NCBI GenBank assembly: GCA_027574665.1
Contig: CM050658.1
Span: 20,410,317 to 20,474,316 of the forward strand
Direction of reading: 5' to 3'
DNA: 64,000 nt
DNA from: Rhynochetos jubatus
Lineage: Eukaryota; Chordata; Aves; Eurypygiformes; Rhynochetidae
Positions 31,909 through 45,594 of the stretch are shown here, one piece after another. A program made the translations under genes and the position numbers. The notes below the pieces were generated by a model. The model did no database searches, was not told where the DNA came from, and was given only the letters and a program-made list of their open reading frames with translations. Position 1 is the first letter of the stretch, and each line of letters begins with the position of its first letter.

Positions 31909-32902
31909 GTGAGCGCGGGGCGGCTGAGGGGTGTGGGGGGGGCGGCCCTCAGGGCAGGTGTGCGGGCTTCGGTGTCTCTCTCTGAGGCGGCTGTGGGGGA
32001 CCTGCCGGCCTCATCCGCGGCCGGGGCTGCCCCCCCCGGGGAGGCCCTGCTGAGGGGTCCGGCATGGGGGAACCCCTGGCTTCGAGCCGAGACCCCTCAG
32101 CTGAGGTACCCACACCCGGACGGCGGGATGGTGCGAGTTGGGTTCACTGAGGGAAGAGTTAGGCTGAAAGTGAGGTAGGTTCGTGTCGCTGCCGGTGCGC
32201 GTTGGGAGGCTGCAGCAGTTGGTGCCGCGGGAATGACCGCGTGGACCCACTGGTACACCCGCGGTAAGGCTGTTGGGGGAGAAACGGTGTACCACAGCGT
32301 GCCTGCCCGGCCCTCTCCATGCAAGCCATTAAAAACCTCCACCTTTTCACCCAGCACCTCTGGACGTCATTCTTCACAGGCACCACTTCCAGAGCGGACA
32401 TAAGACAGACAGATGCCTAGATCAAAACCTGCTGGGGAGGACGCAGCCTTTACACTTCACACTTTAGAGCAGACCGATGTGTACTATCCTAATAGTTCTC
32501 TAAACATGAAGACGTGATTCCACCTCTGTCAGGACAAGTTTAAAACACTCGAGGGTGGCGGGGAGTGCCCCCAGCTCTTCCCGAAGGTGGGGCACTACAG
32601 TGCTAGACGCTGGGCTCTGGGGGCGGGCCGAGCCCCCTTCCCGGGGGCAGGGGCAGGGGCAGAGCCCCCCGGTGCCGGGGGTGGCTGTGAAGTTCCCCTG
32701 GGGAAAGTGAGCAGGCTGCGGGGCCAGCGAGGCCCAAAGCACACGGCCGTGGCGCTGGGCAGCCGACCAAGACCAGCCCGCAAGGAGGGAGGCCTGGGGA
32801 AGGTGCTGCCAAGCCCCGGGCTCGAGACGGCCCTCTGGGCCCAGGAGGAGGAAGCCGACAAAGGAGGGTGGAATCTCCCAGTGCAGAGATTAGCGGCCAG
32901 CT

Positions 32903-35663
32903 TTATTGTGCCGGTGGAGGGGGGTCAGGGCCAGCACTCGGGGACGGCGCACGTCTGGTCCCGCGGCGGCGTGCAGGCCGGGTGTAGGGATTTTGGGCGC
33001 GGCGCTGCACGCGGGAGAGGTCTCGCACCCGCTCAGGCCCAGCTCGGCTGGAGCGTCTGCTGCTCTGGAGCGCTGGGGAGCTGCAGGAGGACCCCAACGG
33101 CAGCTGTCTGTCGGTGCTGGGGCTGCTGGTCTCCGGTTGGATGGAGCCGTGGGACGGCCCCAGTGCCGCCAGGCTGGGGGTGCTGCTCTCAGCACTGGGT
33201 GCTGGCAGGCGGCTGCTCCCACGGCATCTTCTGCGCCGCCTGGAGGGATTTCGGGCCTGACGGTGTAACCGGGAGCGGTCTCGCACCCGCTGGGGCCCAG
33301 GGGGGCTGGAGAGGCTGCTGCCCTCATGCTGTGGGGAGCCGGGGGACGACCCCGATGCCGCCTGGCTGCCGGGGCTGCTGGTCTCGGGTGCCGCGGAGCC
33401 GTGGGAAGGCCCCAGCCCTGGCTGGCTGGCAGCGCCGGGGCTGGCGAGGTCGGAGTCGGCACTGGAGACTGTAGGGGGAAGCAGGAAGGTCAAGGGCATG
33501 GCCCCTAGGCCCAGGGCAGGACAGGCCAGGGAGGTGCTCCCAGCCCTCCTGGAGCAGAGAGGCTCTGCCAAGCCCACGCTGGGCACCCGCTGCCAGGCCT
33601 TGCCTGGTCCCTGGCCCCAGCCCAGGGGCACCCGGGCGCTTTGCCTCTTACCGGTGCCCAGGCTGGCACAGCTGTCGCACTGCCAGCTGGCCGTGCTGTC
33701 CCTCAAGGAGGAGCAGTGCCTGTGGGTGCTGTCGCCAGCGCAGGAGCAGCACAGGAGCAGTTGCCAGGGCCTGGGGAAGCAAACGGGTTCACGGCTGTGA
33801 GGACAAAGTGACCGCAGCACGGGATGCTCCGCCCGAGCTCTTGTTCTCAGTTCTCCCCCTTCGAGCCCTTGGCGAGACAGAGGTCCTGTGCAGAGCCCCG
33901 GGGTGCAGCTTTGGCAACTTACCCCTCCTCCTCTGCGTGCTGCCTGCCTTCTGGGCAAAGGCACTCGCTGGCATTGCAGCGGCTGTGCCCCTCGCTCAGT
34001 TCTGCAAAGTCGTGGCTGCTCTCCCATGTTGGTAATCTAACGGAGAAAGGAAAAGGGATGAGCCCCCGCTGCCCCGGCAGAAGGCAGACGCGGGGCACTC
34101 CTGCTCTTTGCCCCCAGCCCTGCTTCCGACTCCTCCGTGAAGCTGAAGCCCAGGCCCGGGGCACAGCGGAGGGCGGGGATGGCTGGGGCAGGCCCTGGCA
34201 CGGCAGAGCACTTGCACCCTCTGCTCTTGTGAGCTGGGCAGAAGGACACCAACCTCAAGGGAACTCGGATCCCCATGTTGAACATTTCTGAGAGAAAGCA
34301 GTCCCTGTCTCTACAGAGGGGGCAGCGGAAGCACAGGATGCCCGCATTCACAGCCTGTCCCTGCAGGAGAAACAGGAGGAGCAGGAGTGAGGCCCCGGTG
34401 CTGCTGAGCGCCTGCCGCGCCCCGCGCGCAAGGGAACGGCTCCTACCTGGACGCAGCCCCTGTGGAACCAGGCTGATTTGCAGGCTGGGCACACCATGGT
34501 GCTGTAGGACATTCTGTCGCCCACAGGCTCCAGGCACATGAGGCAGGCGGTGTTCTCCTCCGGAGCCGCCTCCACTGTCTGCTCTGGGCGGTGCTCCCAG
34601 CAGAAGGCGCTGGGGGGCAGAGGAGAGGGATGGGTGAGCTGAGAAGCGCTGGGTCCTTCCCCAGTGGCGTGGTGGCCAGGAGGGGACAGGAGGTACCTGT
34701 ACAGAGGGCCGTAGTGCGTGACGCATTCGCCCTCCGCGGCACAGGGCAGGTGGAAGCTGCGGCGGCAGCCCTTGTGGCAGCAGGTGATGGCGGCCCAGCG
34801 CTCGCCACAGACGAAGCAGTGCTGGAAAGAGCAGAGCAGCCCCCGTCAGCGGCGGCCTCACGGCCACCACAGCCAGCCCCACAGCTCCGGGCAGGGCGCG
34901 GGATGTGGGCGCTGCCGGGTCACAGCCCGCCGATCCGCCTGGCGGACCAGGCTCCTGTGCCGGAGCCTCTGTGGAGCCGCGGGGAGCAAGAGGGATGTCC
35001 CAGAGCTGGCTGGAAGGGCTGGGATTTCTTTCCTTGGCGCCTGGGCTGAGCTCCCGCAAAGCTCTCCTGGCCCAAATCTCCCTGTGCTTCCCAAGCTCCT
35101 CACCTTGCGTGCTGCCCGCCTGACGGCGCGTCGAATGTCCTCCGGGAGGAATCCCAGGAGTCCTGCGTCCTCGACCGGCTGCTGGAAGAGGCCGTTGGCA
35201 AAAAACTGCAGAAGAAAAAAGACGAGGGGCTGGTGAGCGGGGTGCGGCAGGGCCTGCCTGTCGGAAAGCTGGAGGGAGCGCCGGGCAAACTCACCAGGCA
35301 AAAGACATGGGCACAGAGCCTTCGCATCTCCACTTTGTGCCCACAGGTATCCGGGTCAGCCTCTGCCCGGCGACACAGCATGCATGCTGGAGGGGAGAGA
35401 GAAACGCCGCCGTGAAGGAGCACCTCTGCGGGGCCGGGGGAAGCGCCCCGGAGGGATTGTCCCCGAGGGCCTGCTCTGTCCGGTGGGAGGCCTTGGAGAG
35501 GAAGGGGGGCATGGCCGGCACAGGTGTCCCAGCGAGTGCCCACCGCCCAGCCTGGGCCCCGCTTGCTGAGCACCCCAACGAGCCCCCTGCCAGGCTGCGG
35601 GAGGGATACTTTGCTCTTACCTCGCTCCCTCGAATCGGGGGCCTTCCGCTTCCTTGCCGGCAT
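32903..35663 (-). CDS. PHF7-like: PHF7-like gene, L type, copy 8
   Basis: Exons: 35663-35621, 35386-35295, 35205-35104, 34821-34697, 34609-34447, 34360-34254, 34036-33923, 33770-33652, 33468-32903. Consensus coding sequence. Its upstream flank is more divergent: 'gccgtcgcggg' near 36082 (other copies have gttgagg or gtcgagg), 'gtgtgtgggc' near 36902 and 'catgcgcgg' near 36957. This unit lies immediately left of the S-type copy 9. Confidence 0.8.
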
Positions 35664-36793
35664 GGCGCACGTCAACGGTGAGCGTTGGGAGTCCCTGTCC
35701 CAGCAGCGCTGGGCCGTCTCCTCCGGATGCTCCTCTGCTGACTCTGAGGGAGAAGCGGGACATGGGTGAGCTTGCAGCACAGGCCCAGGGCCCCGAGGCG
35801 TGGGGCCCCCTCCTCCCTCGGCAGCCCCGTGCAAGCCCTGTCCTCTCCTCACCTGGCCAGGTGGCACTGATGCACGGCCTGAGCCCAGCGCCCCTTTATG
35901 TGGGGCTTGGCCCCACTGATGTCACAATGGCCGCTGTGACATCAGCACCGCTGGCCAGCGTGTGCCCCAAACACGGGCAGGGGCGGCCTTGGCCGCCTGC
36001 CACCCGCAGTGAGACGGCCACCGCCTCACGCGGGTGCCTGTGAAGTGCCGAGGCAGGGCCGGAACCAGGTCCCCCGGGGCAGCCGTCGCGGGCGGCGCTG
36101 TTGGCCAAAAGGTGCTGTTGGCAGTGCGAGGGTAACGGCTGGGCTGGCTGATCTGAAGGGTCTTTTCCAACCCAAACGAGTCTGTGATGCTAATTGCCGT
36201 TCACTTACTGCTTAGTGGCCGTTTGATTGGTTTTCCTTCAGTCATCAATTAATTACCATTGGATCATGGCTTAGTTATTAACAAACCCCTTTTGGTGTTT
36301 CAATAATATCATAATATAGCGGCCAACTTTACTGTCCAGCTGGCGCGGCACGTGCTGCCCGTACAGGAGGAGGCAGCCTTTGGGCGGTGCAGCAGCAACC
36401 ATGCTGTGGAAGAGCAGCGGGCAGTGCTGGGGCGGGGAGCGCCCTACGGGGGCTGTATGGCGCCTGGGCTTGCAGCCGAGCAGCCAGCCTGGCCTGGTGG
36501 AGCCGCTTGGAGGCCGCGGCAGAAGCGCAAAGGGACGCCAGGCCACAGACCTCACAGCAGACGGGGCGAAGCACAGCAGCCCCAGGGCTCAGCCCCACCC
36601 GCCCAGGGCCGCCCTCGGCCACCGCTCGAATCCCGGTCAGCGCCTTCTCCTCTTCCCCGGCCCGAGGCGGCACTGCCCGCCGCTCCCCGCCGCCGCTCCC
36701 CCCCGCCGCTCCAATCTCGGCCGCGCGGCGGCGCCCCGGGGCCCCGGCGGACCGCCCTGCCCTCGCCCGTCCCGCCGGGAAGCGCCGGTGCTC

Positions 36794-36851
36794 ATGGCGA
36801 CGTGGCGGGGTGGCCTGGGGTTCGGTGTGCTCTGCCTGCTGCCGGCGGCTG
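36794..36851 (+). pseudogene. Gene B orphan first exon, unit 8
   Basis: The exon is unchanged, but the sequence just after it differs from the other L units at two sites (near 36906 and 36957). The next unit to the right is an S unit. Confidence 0.5.
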
Positions 36852-37845
36852 GTGAGCGCGGGGCGGCTGAGGGGTGTGGGGGGGGCGGCCCTCAGGGCAG
36901 GTGTGTGGGCTTCGGTGTCTCTCTCTGAGGCGGCTGTGGGGGACCTGCCGGCCTCATGCGCGGCCGGGGCTGCCCCCCCCGGGGAGGCCCTGCTGAGGGG
37001 TCCGGCATGGGGGAACCCCTGGCTTCGAGCCGAGACCCCTCAGCTGAGGTACCCACACCCGGACGGCGGGATGGTGCGAGTTGGGTTCACTGAGGGAAGA
37101 GTTAGGCTGAAAGTGAGGTAGGTTCGTGTCGCTGCCGGTGCGCGTTGGGAGGCTGCAGCAGTTGGTGCCGCGGGAATGACCGCGTGGACCCACTGGTACA
37201 CCCGCGGTAAGGCTGTTGGGGGAGAAACGGTGTACCACAGCGTGCCTGCCCGGCCCTCTCCATGCAAGCCATTAAAAACCTCCACCTTTTCACCCAGCAC
37301 CTCTGGACGTCATTCTTCACAGGCACCACTTCCAGAGCGGACATAAGACAGACAGATGCCTAGATCAAAACCTGCTGGGGAGGACGCAGCCTTTACACTT
37401 CACACTTTAGAGCAGACCGATGTGTACTATCCTAATAGTTCTCTAAACATGAAGACGTGATTCCACCTCTGTCAGGACAAGTTTAAAACACTCGAGGGTG
37501 GCGGGGAGTGCCCCCAGCTCTTCCCGAAGGTGGGGCACTACAGTGCTAGACGCTGGGCTCTGGGGGCGGGCCGAGCCCCCTTCCCGGGGGCAGGGGCAGG
37601 GGCAGAGCCCCCCGGTGCCGGGGGTGGCTGTGAAGTTCCCCTGGGGAAAGTGAGCAGGCTGCGGGGCCAGCGAGGCCCAAAGCACACGGCCGTGGCGCTG
37701 GGCAGCCGACCAAGACCAGCCCGCAAGGAGGGAGGCCTGGGGAAGGTGCTGCCAAGCCCCGGGCTCGAGACGGCCCTCTGGGCCCAGGAGGAGGAAGCCG
37801 ACAAAGGAGGGTGGAATCTCCCAGTGCAGAGATTAGCGGCCAGCT

Positions 37846-40119
37846 TTATTGTGCCGGTGGAGGGGGGTCAGGGCCAGCACTCGGGGACGGCGCACGTCTG
37901 GTCCCGCGGCGGCGTGCAGGCCGGGTGTAGGGATTTTGGGCGCGGCGCTGCACGCGGGAGAGGTCTCGCACCCGCTCAGGCCCAGCTCGGCTGGAGCGTC
38001 TGCTGCTCTGGAGCGCTGGGGAGCTGCAGGAGGACCCCAACGGCAGCTGTCTGTCGGTGCTGGGGCTGCTGGTCTCCGGTTGGATGGAGCCGTGGGACGG
38101 CCCCAGTGCCGCCAGGCTGGGGGTGCTGCTCTCAGCACTGGGTGCTGGCAGGCGGCTGCTCCCACGGCATCTTCTGCGCCGCCTGGAGGGATTTCGGGCC
38201 TGACGGTGTAACCGGGAGCGGTCTCGCACCCGCTGGGGCCCAGGGGGGCTGGAGAGGCTGCTGCCCTCATGCTGTGGGGAGCTGGGGGACGACCCCGATG
38301 CCGCCTGGCTGCCGGGGCTGCTGGTCTCGGGTGCCGCGGAGCCGTGGGAAGGCCCCAGCCCTGGCTGGCTGGCAGCGCCGGGGCTGGCGAGGTCGGAGTC
38401 GGCACTGGAGACTGTAGGGGGAAGCAGGAAGGTCAAGGGCATGGCCCCTAGGCCCAGGGCAGGACAGGCCAGGGAGGTGCTCCCAGCCCTCCTGGAGCAG
38501 AGAGGCTCTGCCAAGCCCACGCTGGGCACCCGCTGCCAGGCCTTGCCTGGTCCCTGGCCCCAGCCCAGGGGCACCCGGGCGCTTTGCCTCTTACCGGTGC
38601 CCAGGCTGGCACAGCTGTCGCACTGCCAGCTGGCCGTGCTGTCCCTCAAGGAGGAGCAGTGCCTGTGGGTGCTGTCGCCAGCGCAGGAGCAGCACAGGAG
38701 CAGTTGCCAGGGCCTGGGGAAGCAAACGGGTTCACGGCTGTGAGGACAAAGTGACCGCAGCACGGGATGCTCCGCCCGAGCTCTTGTTCTCAGTTCTCCC
38801 CCTTCGAGCCCTTGGCGAGACAGAGGTCCTGTGCAGAGCCCCGGGGTGCAGCTTTGGCAACTTACCCCTCCTCCTCTGCGTGCTGCCTGCCTTCTGGGCA
38901 AAGGCACTCGCTGGCATTGCAGCGGCTGTGCCCCTCGCTCAGTTCTGCAAAGTCGTGGCTGCTCTCCCATGTTGGTAATCTAACGGAGAAAGGAAAAGGG
39001 ATGAGCCCCCGCTGCCCCGGCAGAAGGCAGACGCGGGGCACTCCTGCTCTTTGCCCCCAGCCCTGCTTCCGACTCCTCCGTGAAGCTGAAGCCCAGGCCC
39101 GGGGCACAGCGGAGGGCGGGGATGGCTGGGGCAGGCCCTGGCACGGCAGAGCACTTGCACCCTCTGCTCTTGTGAGCTGGGCAGAAGGACACCAACCTCA
39201 AGGGAACTCGGATCCCCATGTTGAACATTTCTGAGAGAAAGCAGTCCCTGTCTCTACAGAGGGGGCAGCGGAAGCACAGGATGCCCGCATTCACAGCCTG
39301 TCCCTGCAGGAGAAACAGGAGGAGCAGGAGTGAGGCCCCGGTGCTGCTGAGCGCCTGCCGCGCCCCGCGCGCAAGGGAACGGCTCCTACCTGGACGCAGC
39401 CCCTGTGGAACCAGGCTGATTTGCAGGCTGGGCACACCATGGTGCTGTAGGACATTCTGTCGCCCACAGGCTCCAGGCACATGAGGCAGGCGGTGTTCTC
39501 CTCCGGAGCCGCCTCCACTGTCTGCTCTGGGCGGTGCTCCCAGCAGAAGGCGCTGGGGGGCAGAGGAGAGGGATGGGTGAGCTGAGAAGCGCTGGGTCCT
39601 TCCCCAGTGGCGTGGTGGCCAGGAGGGGACAGGAGGTACCTGTACAGAGGGCCGTAGTGCGTGACGCATTCGCCCTCCGCGGCACAGGGCAGGTGGAAGC
39701 TGCGGCGGCAGCCCTTGTGGCAGCAGGTGATGGCGGCCCAGCGCTCGCCACAGACGAAGCAGTGCTGGAAAGAGCAGAGCAGCCCCCGTCAGCGGCGGCC
39801 TCACGGCCACCACAGCCAGCCCCACAGCTCCCACATGAGCTTCTGAAGTCCTTAGCACTACAGGAACACCCCTCCCAAAATCGCATTTCAGCTCAGGGCT
39901 TTACTCAGTTTCGGCCCCACCACACCTAGCATCAGCAAGACAACTGCAACTGGAAGGCAGCTGAGCTCAGGCGAGGCAAGGGGCACTCACCCGATCCACA
40001 CTGGTCCTGCTTTTACACAGCATGCACGGGCCCATACCTGTGACCTTGGACTTCTCTGGCTCAGTGCTCAGCCTGTAGTTCTTCCTCGAGAAAACAGTCC
40101 CAGCACCTCTGGACGTCAT
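37846..40119 (-). CDS. PHF7-like: PHF7-like gene, S type, copy 9
   Basis: Exons: 40119-39991, 39764-39640, 39552-39390, 39303-39197, 38979-38866, 38713-38595, 38411-37846. Intact 440-aa frame with the SPSSPQ tail variant otherwise seen in L copies 6 and 7 and S copy 13. The only change I noticed in the S-specific block is intronic ('cacctagcatc' near 39925). It is an isolated S unit flanked on both sides by L units. Confidence 0.62.
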
Positions 40120-40651
40120 TCTTCACAGGCACCACTTCCAGAGCGGACATAAGACAGACAGATGCCTAGATCAAAACCTGCTGGGGAGGACGCAGCCTTT
40201 ACACTTTACACTTTAGAGCAGACCGATGTGTACTATCCTAATAGTTCTCTAAACACGAAGACGTGATTCCACCTCTGTCAGGACAAGTTTAAAACACTCG
40301 AGGGTGGCGGGGAGTGCCCCCAGCTCTTCCCGAAGGTGGGGCACTACAGTGCTAGACGCTGGGCTCTGGGGGCGGGCCGAGCCACCTTCCAAGGGGCAGG
40401 GGCAGGGGCAGAGCCCCCCGGTGCCGGGGGTGGCTGTGAAGTTCCCCCGGGGAAAGTGAGCAGGCTGCGGGGCCAGCGAGGCCCAAAGCACACGGCCGTG
40501 GCGCTGGGCAGCCGACCAAGACCAGCCCGCAAGGAGGGAGGCCTGGGGAAGGTGCTGCCAAGCCCCGGGCTCGAGACGGCCCTCTGGGCCCAGGAGGAGG
40601 AAGCCGACAAAGGAGGGTGGAATCTCCCAGTGCAGAGATTAGCGGCCAGCT

Positions 40652-43412
40652 TTATTGTGCCGGTGGAGGGGGGTCAGGGCCAGCACTCGGGGACGGCGCA
40701 CGTCTGGTCCCGCGGCGGCGTGCAGGCCGGGTGTAGGGATTTTGGGCGCGGCGCTGCACGCGGGAGAGGTCTCGCACCCGCTCAGGCCCAGCTCGGCTGG
40801 AGCGTCTGCTGCTCTGGAGCGCTGGGGAGCTGCAGGAGGACCCCAACGGCAGCTGTCTGTCGGTGCTGGGGCTGCTGGTCTCCGGTTGGATGGAGCCGTG
40901 GGACGGCCCCAGTGCCGCCAGGCTGGGGGTGCTGCTCTCAGCACTGGGTGCTGGCAGGCGGTTGCTCCCACGGCATCTTCTGCGCCGCCTGGAGGGATTT
41001 CGGGCCTGACGGTGTAACCGGGAGCGGTCTCGCACCCGCTGGGGCCCAGGGGGGCTGGAGAGGCTGCTGCCCTCATGCTGCGGGGAGCCGGGGGACGACC
41101 CCGATGCCACCTGGCTGCCGGGGCTGCTGGTCTCGGGTGCCGCGGAGCCGTGGGAAGGCCCCAGCCCTGGCTGGCTGGCAGCGCCGGGGCTGGCGAGGTC
41201 GGAGTCGGCACTGGAGACTGTAGGGGGAAGCAGGAAGGTCAAGGGCATGGCCCCTAGGCCCAGGGCAGGACAGGCCAGGGAGGTGCTCCCAGCCCTCCTG
41301 GAGCAGAGAGGCTCTGCCAAGCCCACGCTGGGCACCCGCTGCCAGGCCTTGCCTGGTCCCTGGCCCCAGCCCAGGGGCACCCGGGCGCTTTGCCTCTTAC
41401 CGGTGCCCAGGCTGGCACAGCTGTCGCACTGCCAGCTGGCCGTGCTGTCCCTCAAGGAGGAGCAGTGCCTGTGGGTGCTGTCGCCAGCGCAGGAGCAGCA
41501 CAGGAGCATTTGCCAGGGCCTGGGGAAGCAAACGGGTTCACGGCTGTGAGGACAAAGTGACCGCAGCACGGGATGCTCCGCCCGAGCTCTTGTTCTCAGT
41601 TCTCCCCCTTCGAGCCCTTGGCGAGACAGAGGTCCTGTGCAGAGCCCCGGGGTGCAGCTTTGGCAACTTACCCCTCCTCCTCTGCGTGCTGCCTGCCTTC
41701 TGGGCAAAGGCACTCGCTGGCATTGCAGCGGCTGTGCCCCTCGCTCAGTTCTGCAAAGTCGTGGCTGCTCTCCCATGTTGGTAATCTAACGGAGAAAGGA
41801 AAAGGGATGAGCCCCCGCTGCCCCGGCAGAAGGCAGACGCGGGGCACTCCTGCTCTTTGCCCCCAGCCCTGCTTCCGACTCCTCCGTGAAGCTGAAGCCC
41901 AGGCCCGGGGCATAGCGGAGGGCGGGGATGGCTGGGGCAGGCCCTGGCACGGCAGAGCACTTGCACCCTCTGCTCTTGTGAGCTGGGCAGAAGGACACCA
42001 ACCTCAAGGGAACTCGGATCCCCATGTTGAACATTTCTGAGAGAAAGCAGTCCCTGTCTCTACAGAGGGGGCAGCGGAAGCACAGGATGCCCGCATTCAC
42101 AGCCTGTCCCTGCAGGAGAAACAGGAGGAGCAGGAGTGAGGCCCCGGTGCTGCTGAGCGCCTGCCGCGCCCCGCGCGCAAGGGAACGGCTCCTACCTGGA
42201 CGCAGCCCCTGTGGAACCAGGCTGATTTGCAGGCTGGGCACACCATGGTGCTGTAGGACATTCTGTCGCCCACAGGCTCCAGGCACATGAGGCAGGCGGT
42301 GTTCTCCTCCGGAGCCGCCTCCACTGTCTGCTCTGGGCGGTGCTCCCAGCAGAAGGCGCTGGGGGGCAGAGGAGAGGGATGGGTGAGCTGAGAAGCGCTG
42401 GGTCCTTCCCCAGTGGCGTGGTGGCCAGGAGGGGACAGGAGGTACCTGTACAGAGGGCCGTAGTGCGTGACGCATTCGCCCTCCGCGGCACAGGGCAGGT
42501 GGAAGCTGCGGCGGCAGCCCTTGTGGCAGCAGGTGATGGCGGCCCAGCGCTCGCCACAGACGAAGCAGTGCTGGAAAGAGCAGAGCAGCCCCCATCAGCG
42601 GCGGCCTCACGGCCACCACAGCCAGCCCCACAGCTCCGGGCAGGGCGCGGGATGTGGGCGCTGCCGGGTCACAGCCCGCCGATCCGCCTGGCGGACCAGG
42701 CTCCTGTGCCGGAGCCTCTGTGGAGCCGCGGGGAGCAAGAGGGATGTCCCAGAGCTGGCTGGAAGGGCTGGGATTTCTTTCCTTGGCGCCTGGGCTGAGC
42801 TCCCGCAAAGCTCTCCTGGCCCAAATCTCCCTGTGCTTCCCAAGCTCCTCACCTTGCGTGCTGCCCGCCTGACGGCGCGTCGAATGTCCTCCGGGAGGAA
42901 TCCCAGGAGTCCTGCGTCCTCGACCGGCTGCTGGAAGAGGCCGTTGGCAAAAAACTGCAGAAGAAAAAAGACGAGGGGCTGGTGAGCGGGGTGTGGCAGG
43001 GCCTGCCTGTCGGAAAGCTGGAGGGAGCGCCGGGCAAACTCACCAGGCAAAAGACATGGGCACAGAGCCTTCGCATCTCCACTTTGTGCCCACAGGTATC
43101 CGGGTCAGCCTCTGCCCGGCGACACAGCATGCATGCTGGAGGGGAGAGAGAAACGCCGCCGTGAAGGAGCACCTCTGCGGGGCCGGGGGAAGCGCCCCGG
43201 AGGGATTGTCCCCGAGGGCCTGCTCTGTCCGGTGGGAGGCCTTGGAGAGGAAGGGGGGCATGGCCGGCACAGGTGTCCCAGCGAGTGCCCACCGCCCAGC
43301 CTGGGCCCCGCTTGCTGAGCACCCCAACGAGCCCCCTGCCAGGCTGCGGGAGGGATACTTTGCTCTTACCTCGCTCCCTCGAATCGGGGGCCTTCCGCTT
43401 CCTTGCCGGCAT
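40652..43412 (-). CDS. PHF7-like: PHF7-like gene, L type, copy 10
   Basis: Exons: 43412-43370, 43135-43044, 42954-42853, 42570-42446, 42358-42196, 42109-42003, 41785-41672, 41519-41401, 41217-40652. Intact. It has Met253 and GSNRL, like edge copy 1, and a private Ala to Val (SQVASGSS) in the first tail repeat. Its 3' flank has the 'ccttccaagggg' variant shared only with copies 14 and 15. Confidence 0.8.
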
Positions 43413-44542
43413 GGCGCACGTCAACGGTGAGCGTTGGGAGTCCCTGTCCCAGCAGCGCTGGGCCGTCTCCTCCGGATGCTCCTCTGCTGACTCTGAGGGA
43501 GAAGCGGGACATGGGTGAGCTTGCAGCACAGGCCCAGGGCCCCGAGGCGTGGGGCCCCCTCCTCCCTCGGCAGCCCCGTGCAAGCCCTGTCCTCTCCTCA
43601 CCTGGCCAGGTGGCACTGATGCACGGCCTGAGCCCAGCGCCCCTTTATGTGGGGCTTGGCCCCACTGATGTCACAATGGCCGCTGTGACATCAGCACCGC
43701 TGGCCAGCGTGTGCCCCAAACACGGGCAGGGGCGGCCTTGGCCGCCTGCCACCCGCAGTGAGACGGCCACCGCCTCACGCGGGTGCCTGTGAAGTGCCGA
43801 GGCAGGGCCGGAACCAGGTCCCCCGGGGCAGCCGTCGAGGGCGGCGCTGTTGGCCAAAAGGTGCTGTTGGCAGTGCGAGGGTAACGGCTGGGCTGGCTGA
43901 TCTGAAGGGTCTTTTCCAACCCAAACGAGTCTGTGATGCTAATTGCCGTTCACTTACTGCTTAGTGGCCGTTTGATTGGTTTTCCTTCAGTCATCAATTA
44001 ATTACCATTGGATCATGGCTTAGTTATTAACAAACCCCTTTTGGTGTTTCAATAATATCATAATATAGCGGCCAACTTTACTGTCCAGCTGGCGCGGCAC
44101 GTGCTGCCCGTACAGGAGGAGGCAGCCTTTGGGCGGTGCAGCAGCAACCATGCTGTGGAAGAGCAGCGGGCAGTGCTGGGGCGGGGAGCGCCCTACGGGG
44201 GCTGTATGGCGCCTGGGCTTGCAGCCGAGCAGCCAGCCTGGCCTGGTGGAGCCGCTTGGAGGCCGCGGCAGAAGCGCAAAGGGACGCCAGGCCACAGACC
44301 TCACAGCAGACGGGGCGAAGCACAGCAGCCCCAGGGCTCAGCCCCACCCGCCCAGGGCCGCCCTCGGCCACCGCTCGAATCCCGGTCAGCGCCTTCTCCT
44401 CTTCCCCGGCCCGAGGCGGCACTGCCCGCCGCTCCCCGCCGCCGCTCCCCCCCGCCGCTCCAATCTCGGCCGCGCGGCGGCGCCCCGGGGCCCCGGCGGA
44501 CCGCCCTGCCCTCGCCCGTCCCGCCGGGAAGCGCCGGTGCTC

Positions 44543-44600
44543 ATGGCGACGTGGCGGGGTGGCCTGGGGTTCGGTGTGCTCTGCCTGCTGCCGGCGGCTG
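44543..44600 (+). pseudogene. Gene B orphan first exon, unit 10
   Basis: Same exon and GTGAGC donor, unchanged. Confidence 0.5.
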
Positions 44601-45594
44601 GTGAGCGCGGGGCGGCTGAGGGGTGTGGGGGGGGCGGCCCTCAGGGCAGGTGTGCGGGCTTCGGTGTCTCTCTCTGAGGCGGCTGTGGGGGACCTGCCGG
44701 CCTCATCCGCGGCCGGGGCTGCCCCCCCCGGGGAGGCCCTGCTGAGGGGTCCGGCATGGGGGAACCCCTGGCTTCGAGCCGAGACCCCTCAGCTGAGGTA
44801 CCCACACCCGGACGGCGGGATGGTGCGAGTTGGGTTCACTGAGGGAAGAGTTAGGCTGAAAGTGAGGTAGGTTCGTGTCGCTGCCGGTGCGCGTTGGGAG
44901 GCTGCAGCAGTTGGTGCCGCGGGAATGACCGCGTGGACCCACTGGTACACCCGCGGTAAGGCTGTTGGGGGAGAAACGGTGTACCACAGCGTGCCTGCCC
45001 GGCCCTCTCCATGCAAGCCATTAAAAACCTCCACCTTTTCACCCAGCACCTCTGGACGTCATTCTTCACAGGCACCACTTCCAGAGCGGACATAAGACAG
45101 ACAGATGCCTAGATCAAAACCTGCTGGGGAGGACGCAGCCTTTACACTTCACACTTTAGAGCAGACCGATGTGTACTATCCTAATAGTTCTCTAAACATG
45201 AAGACGTGATTCCACCTCTGTCAGGACAAGTTTAAAACACTCGAGGGTGGCGGGGAGTGCCCCCAGCTCTTCCCGAAGGTGGGGCACTACAGTGCTAGAC
45301 GCTGGGCTCTGGGGGCGGGCCGAGCCCCCTTCCCGGGGGCAGGGGCAGGGGCAGAGCCCCCCGGTGCCGGGGGTGGCTGTGAAGTTCCCCTGGGGAAAGT
45401 GAGCAGGCTGCGGGGCCAGCGAGGCCCAAAGCACACGGCCGTGGCGCTGGGCAGCCGACCAAGACCAGCCCGCAAGGAGGGAGGCCTGGGGAAGGTGCTG
45501 CCAAGCCCCGGGCTCGAGACGGCCCTCTGGGCCCAGGAGGAGGAAGCCGACAAAGGAGGGTGGAATCTCCCAGTGCAGAGATTAGCGGCCAGCT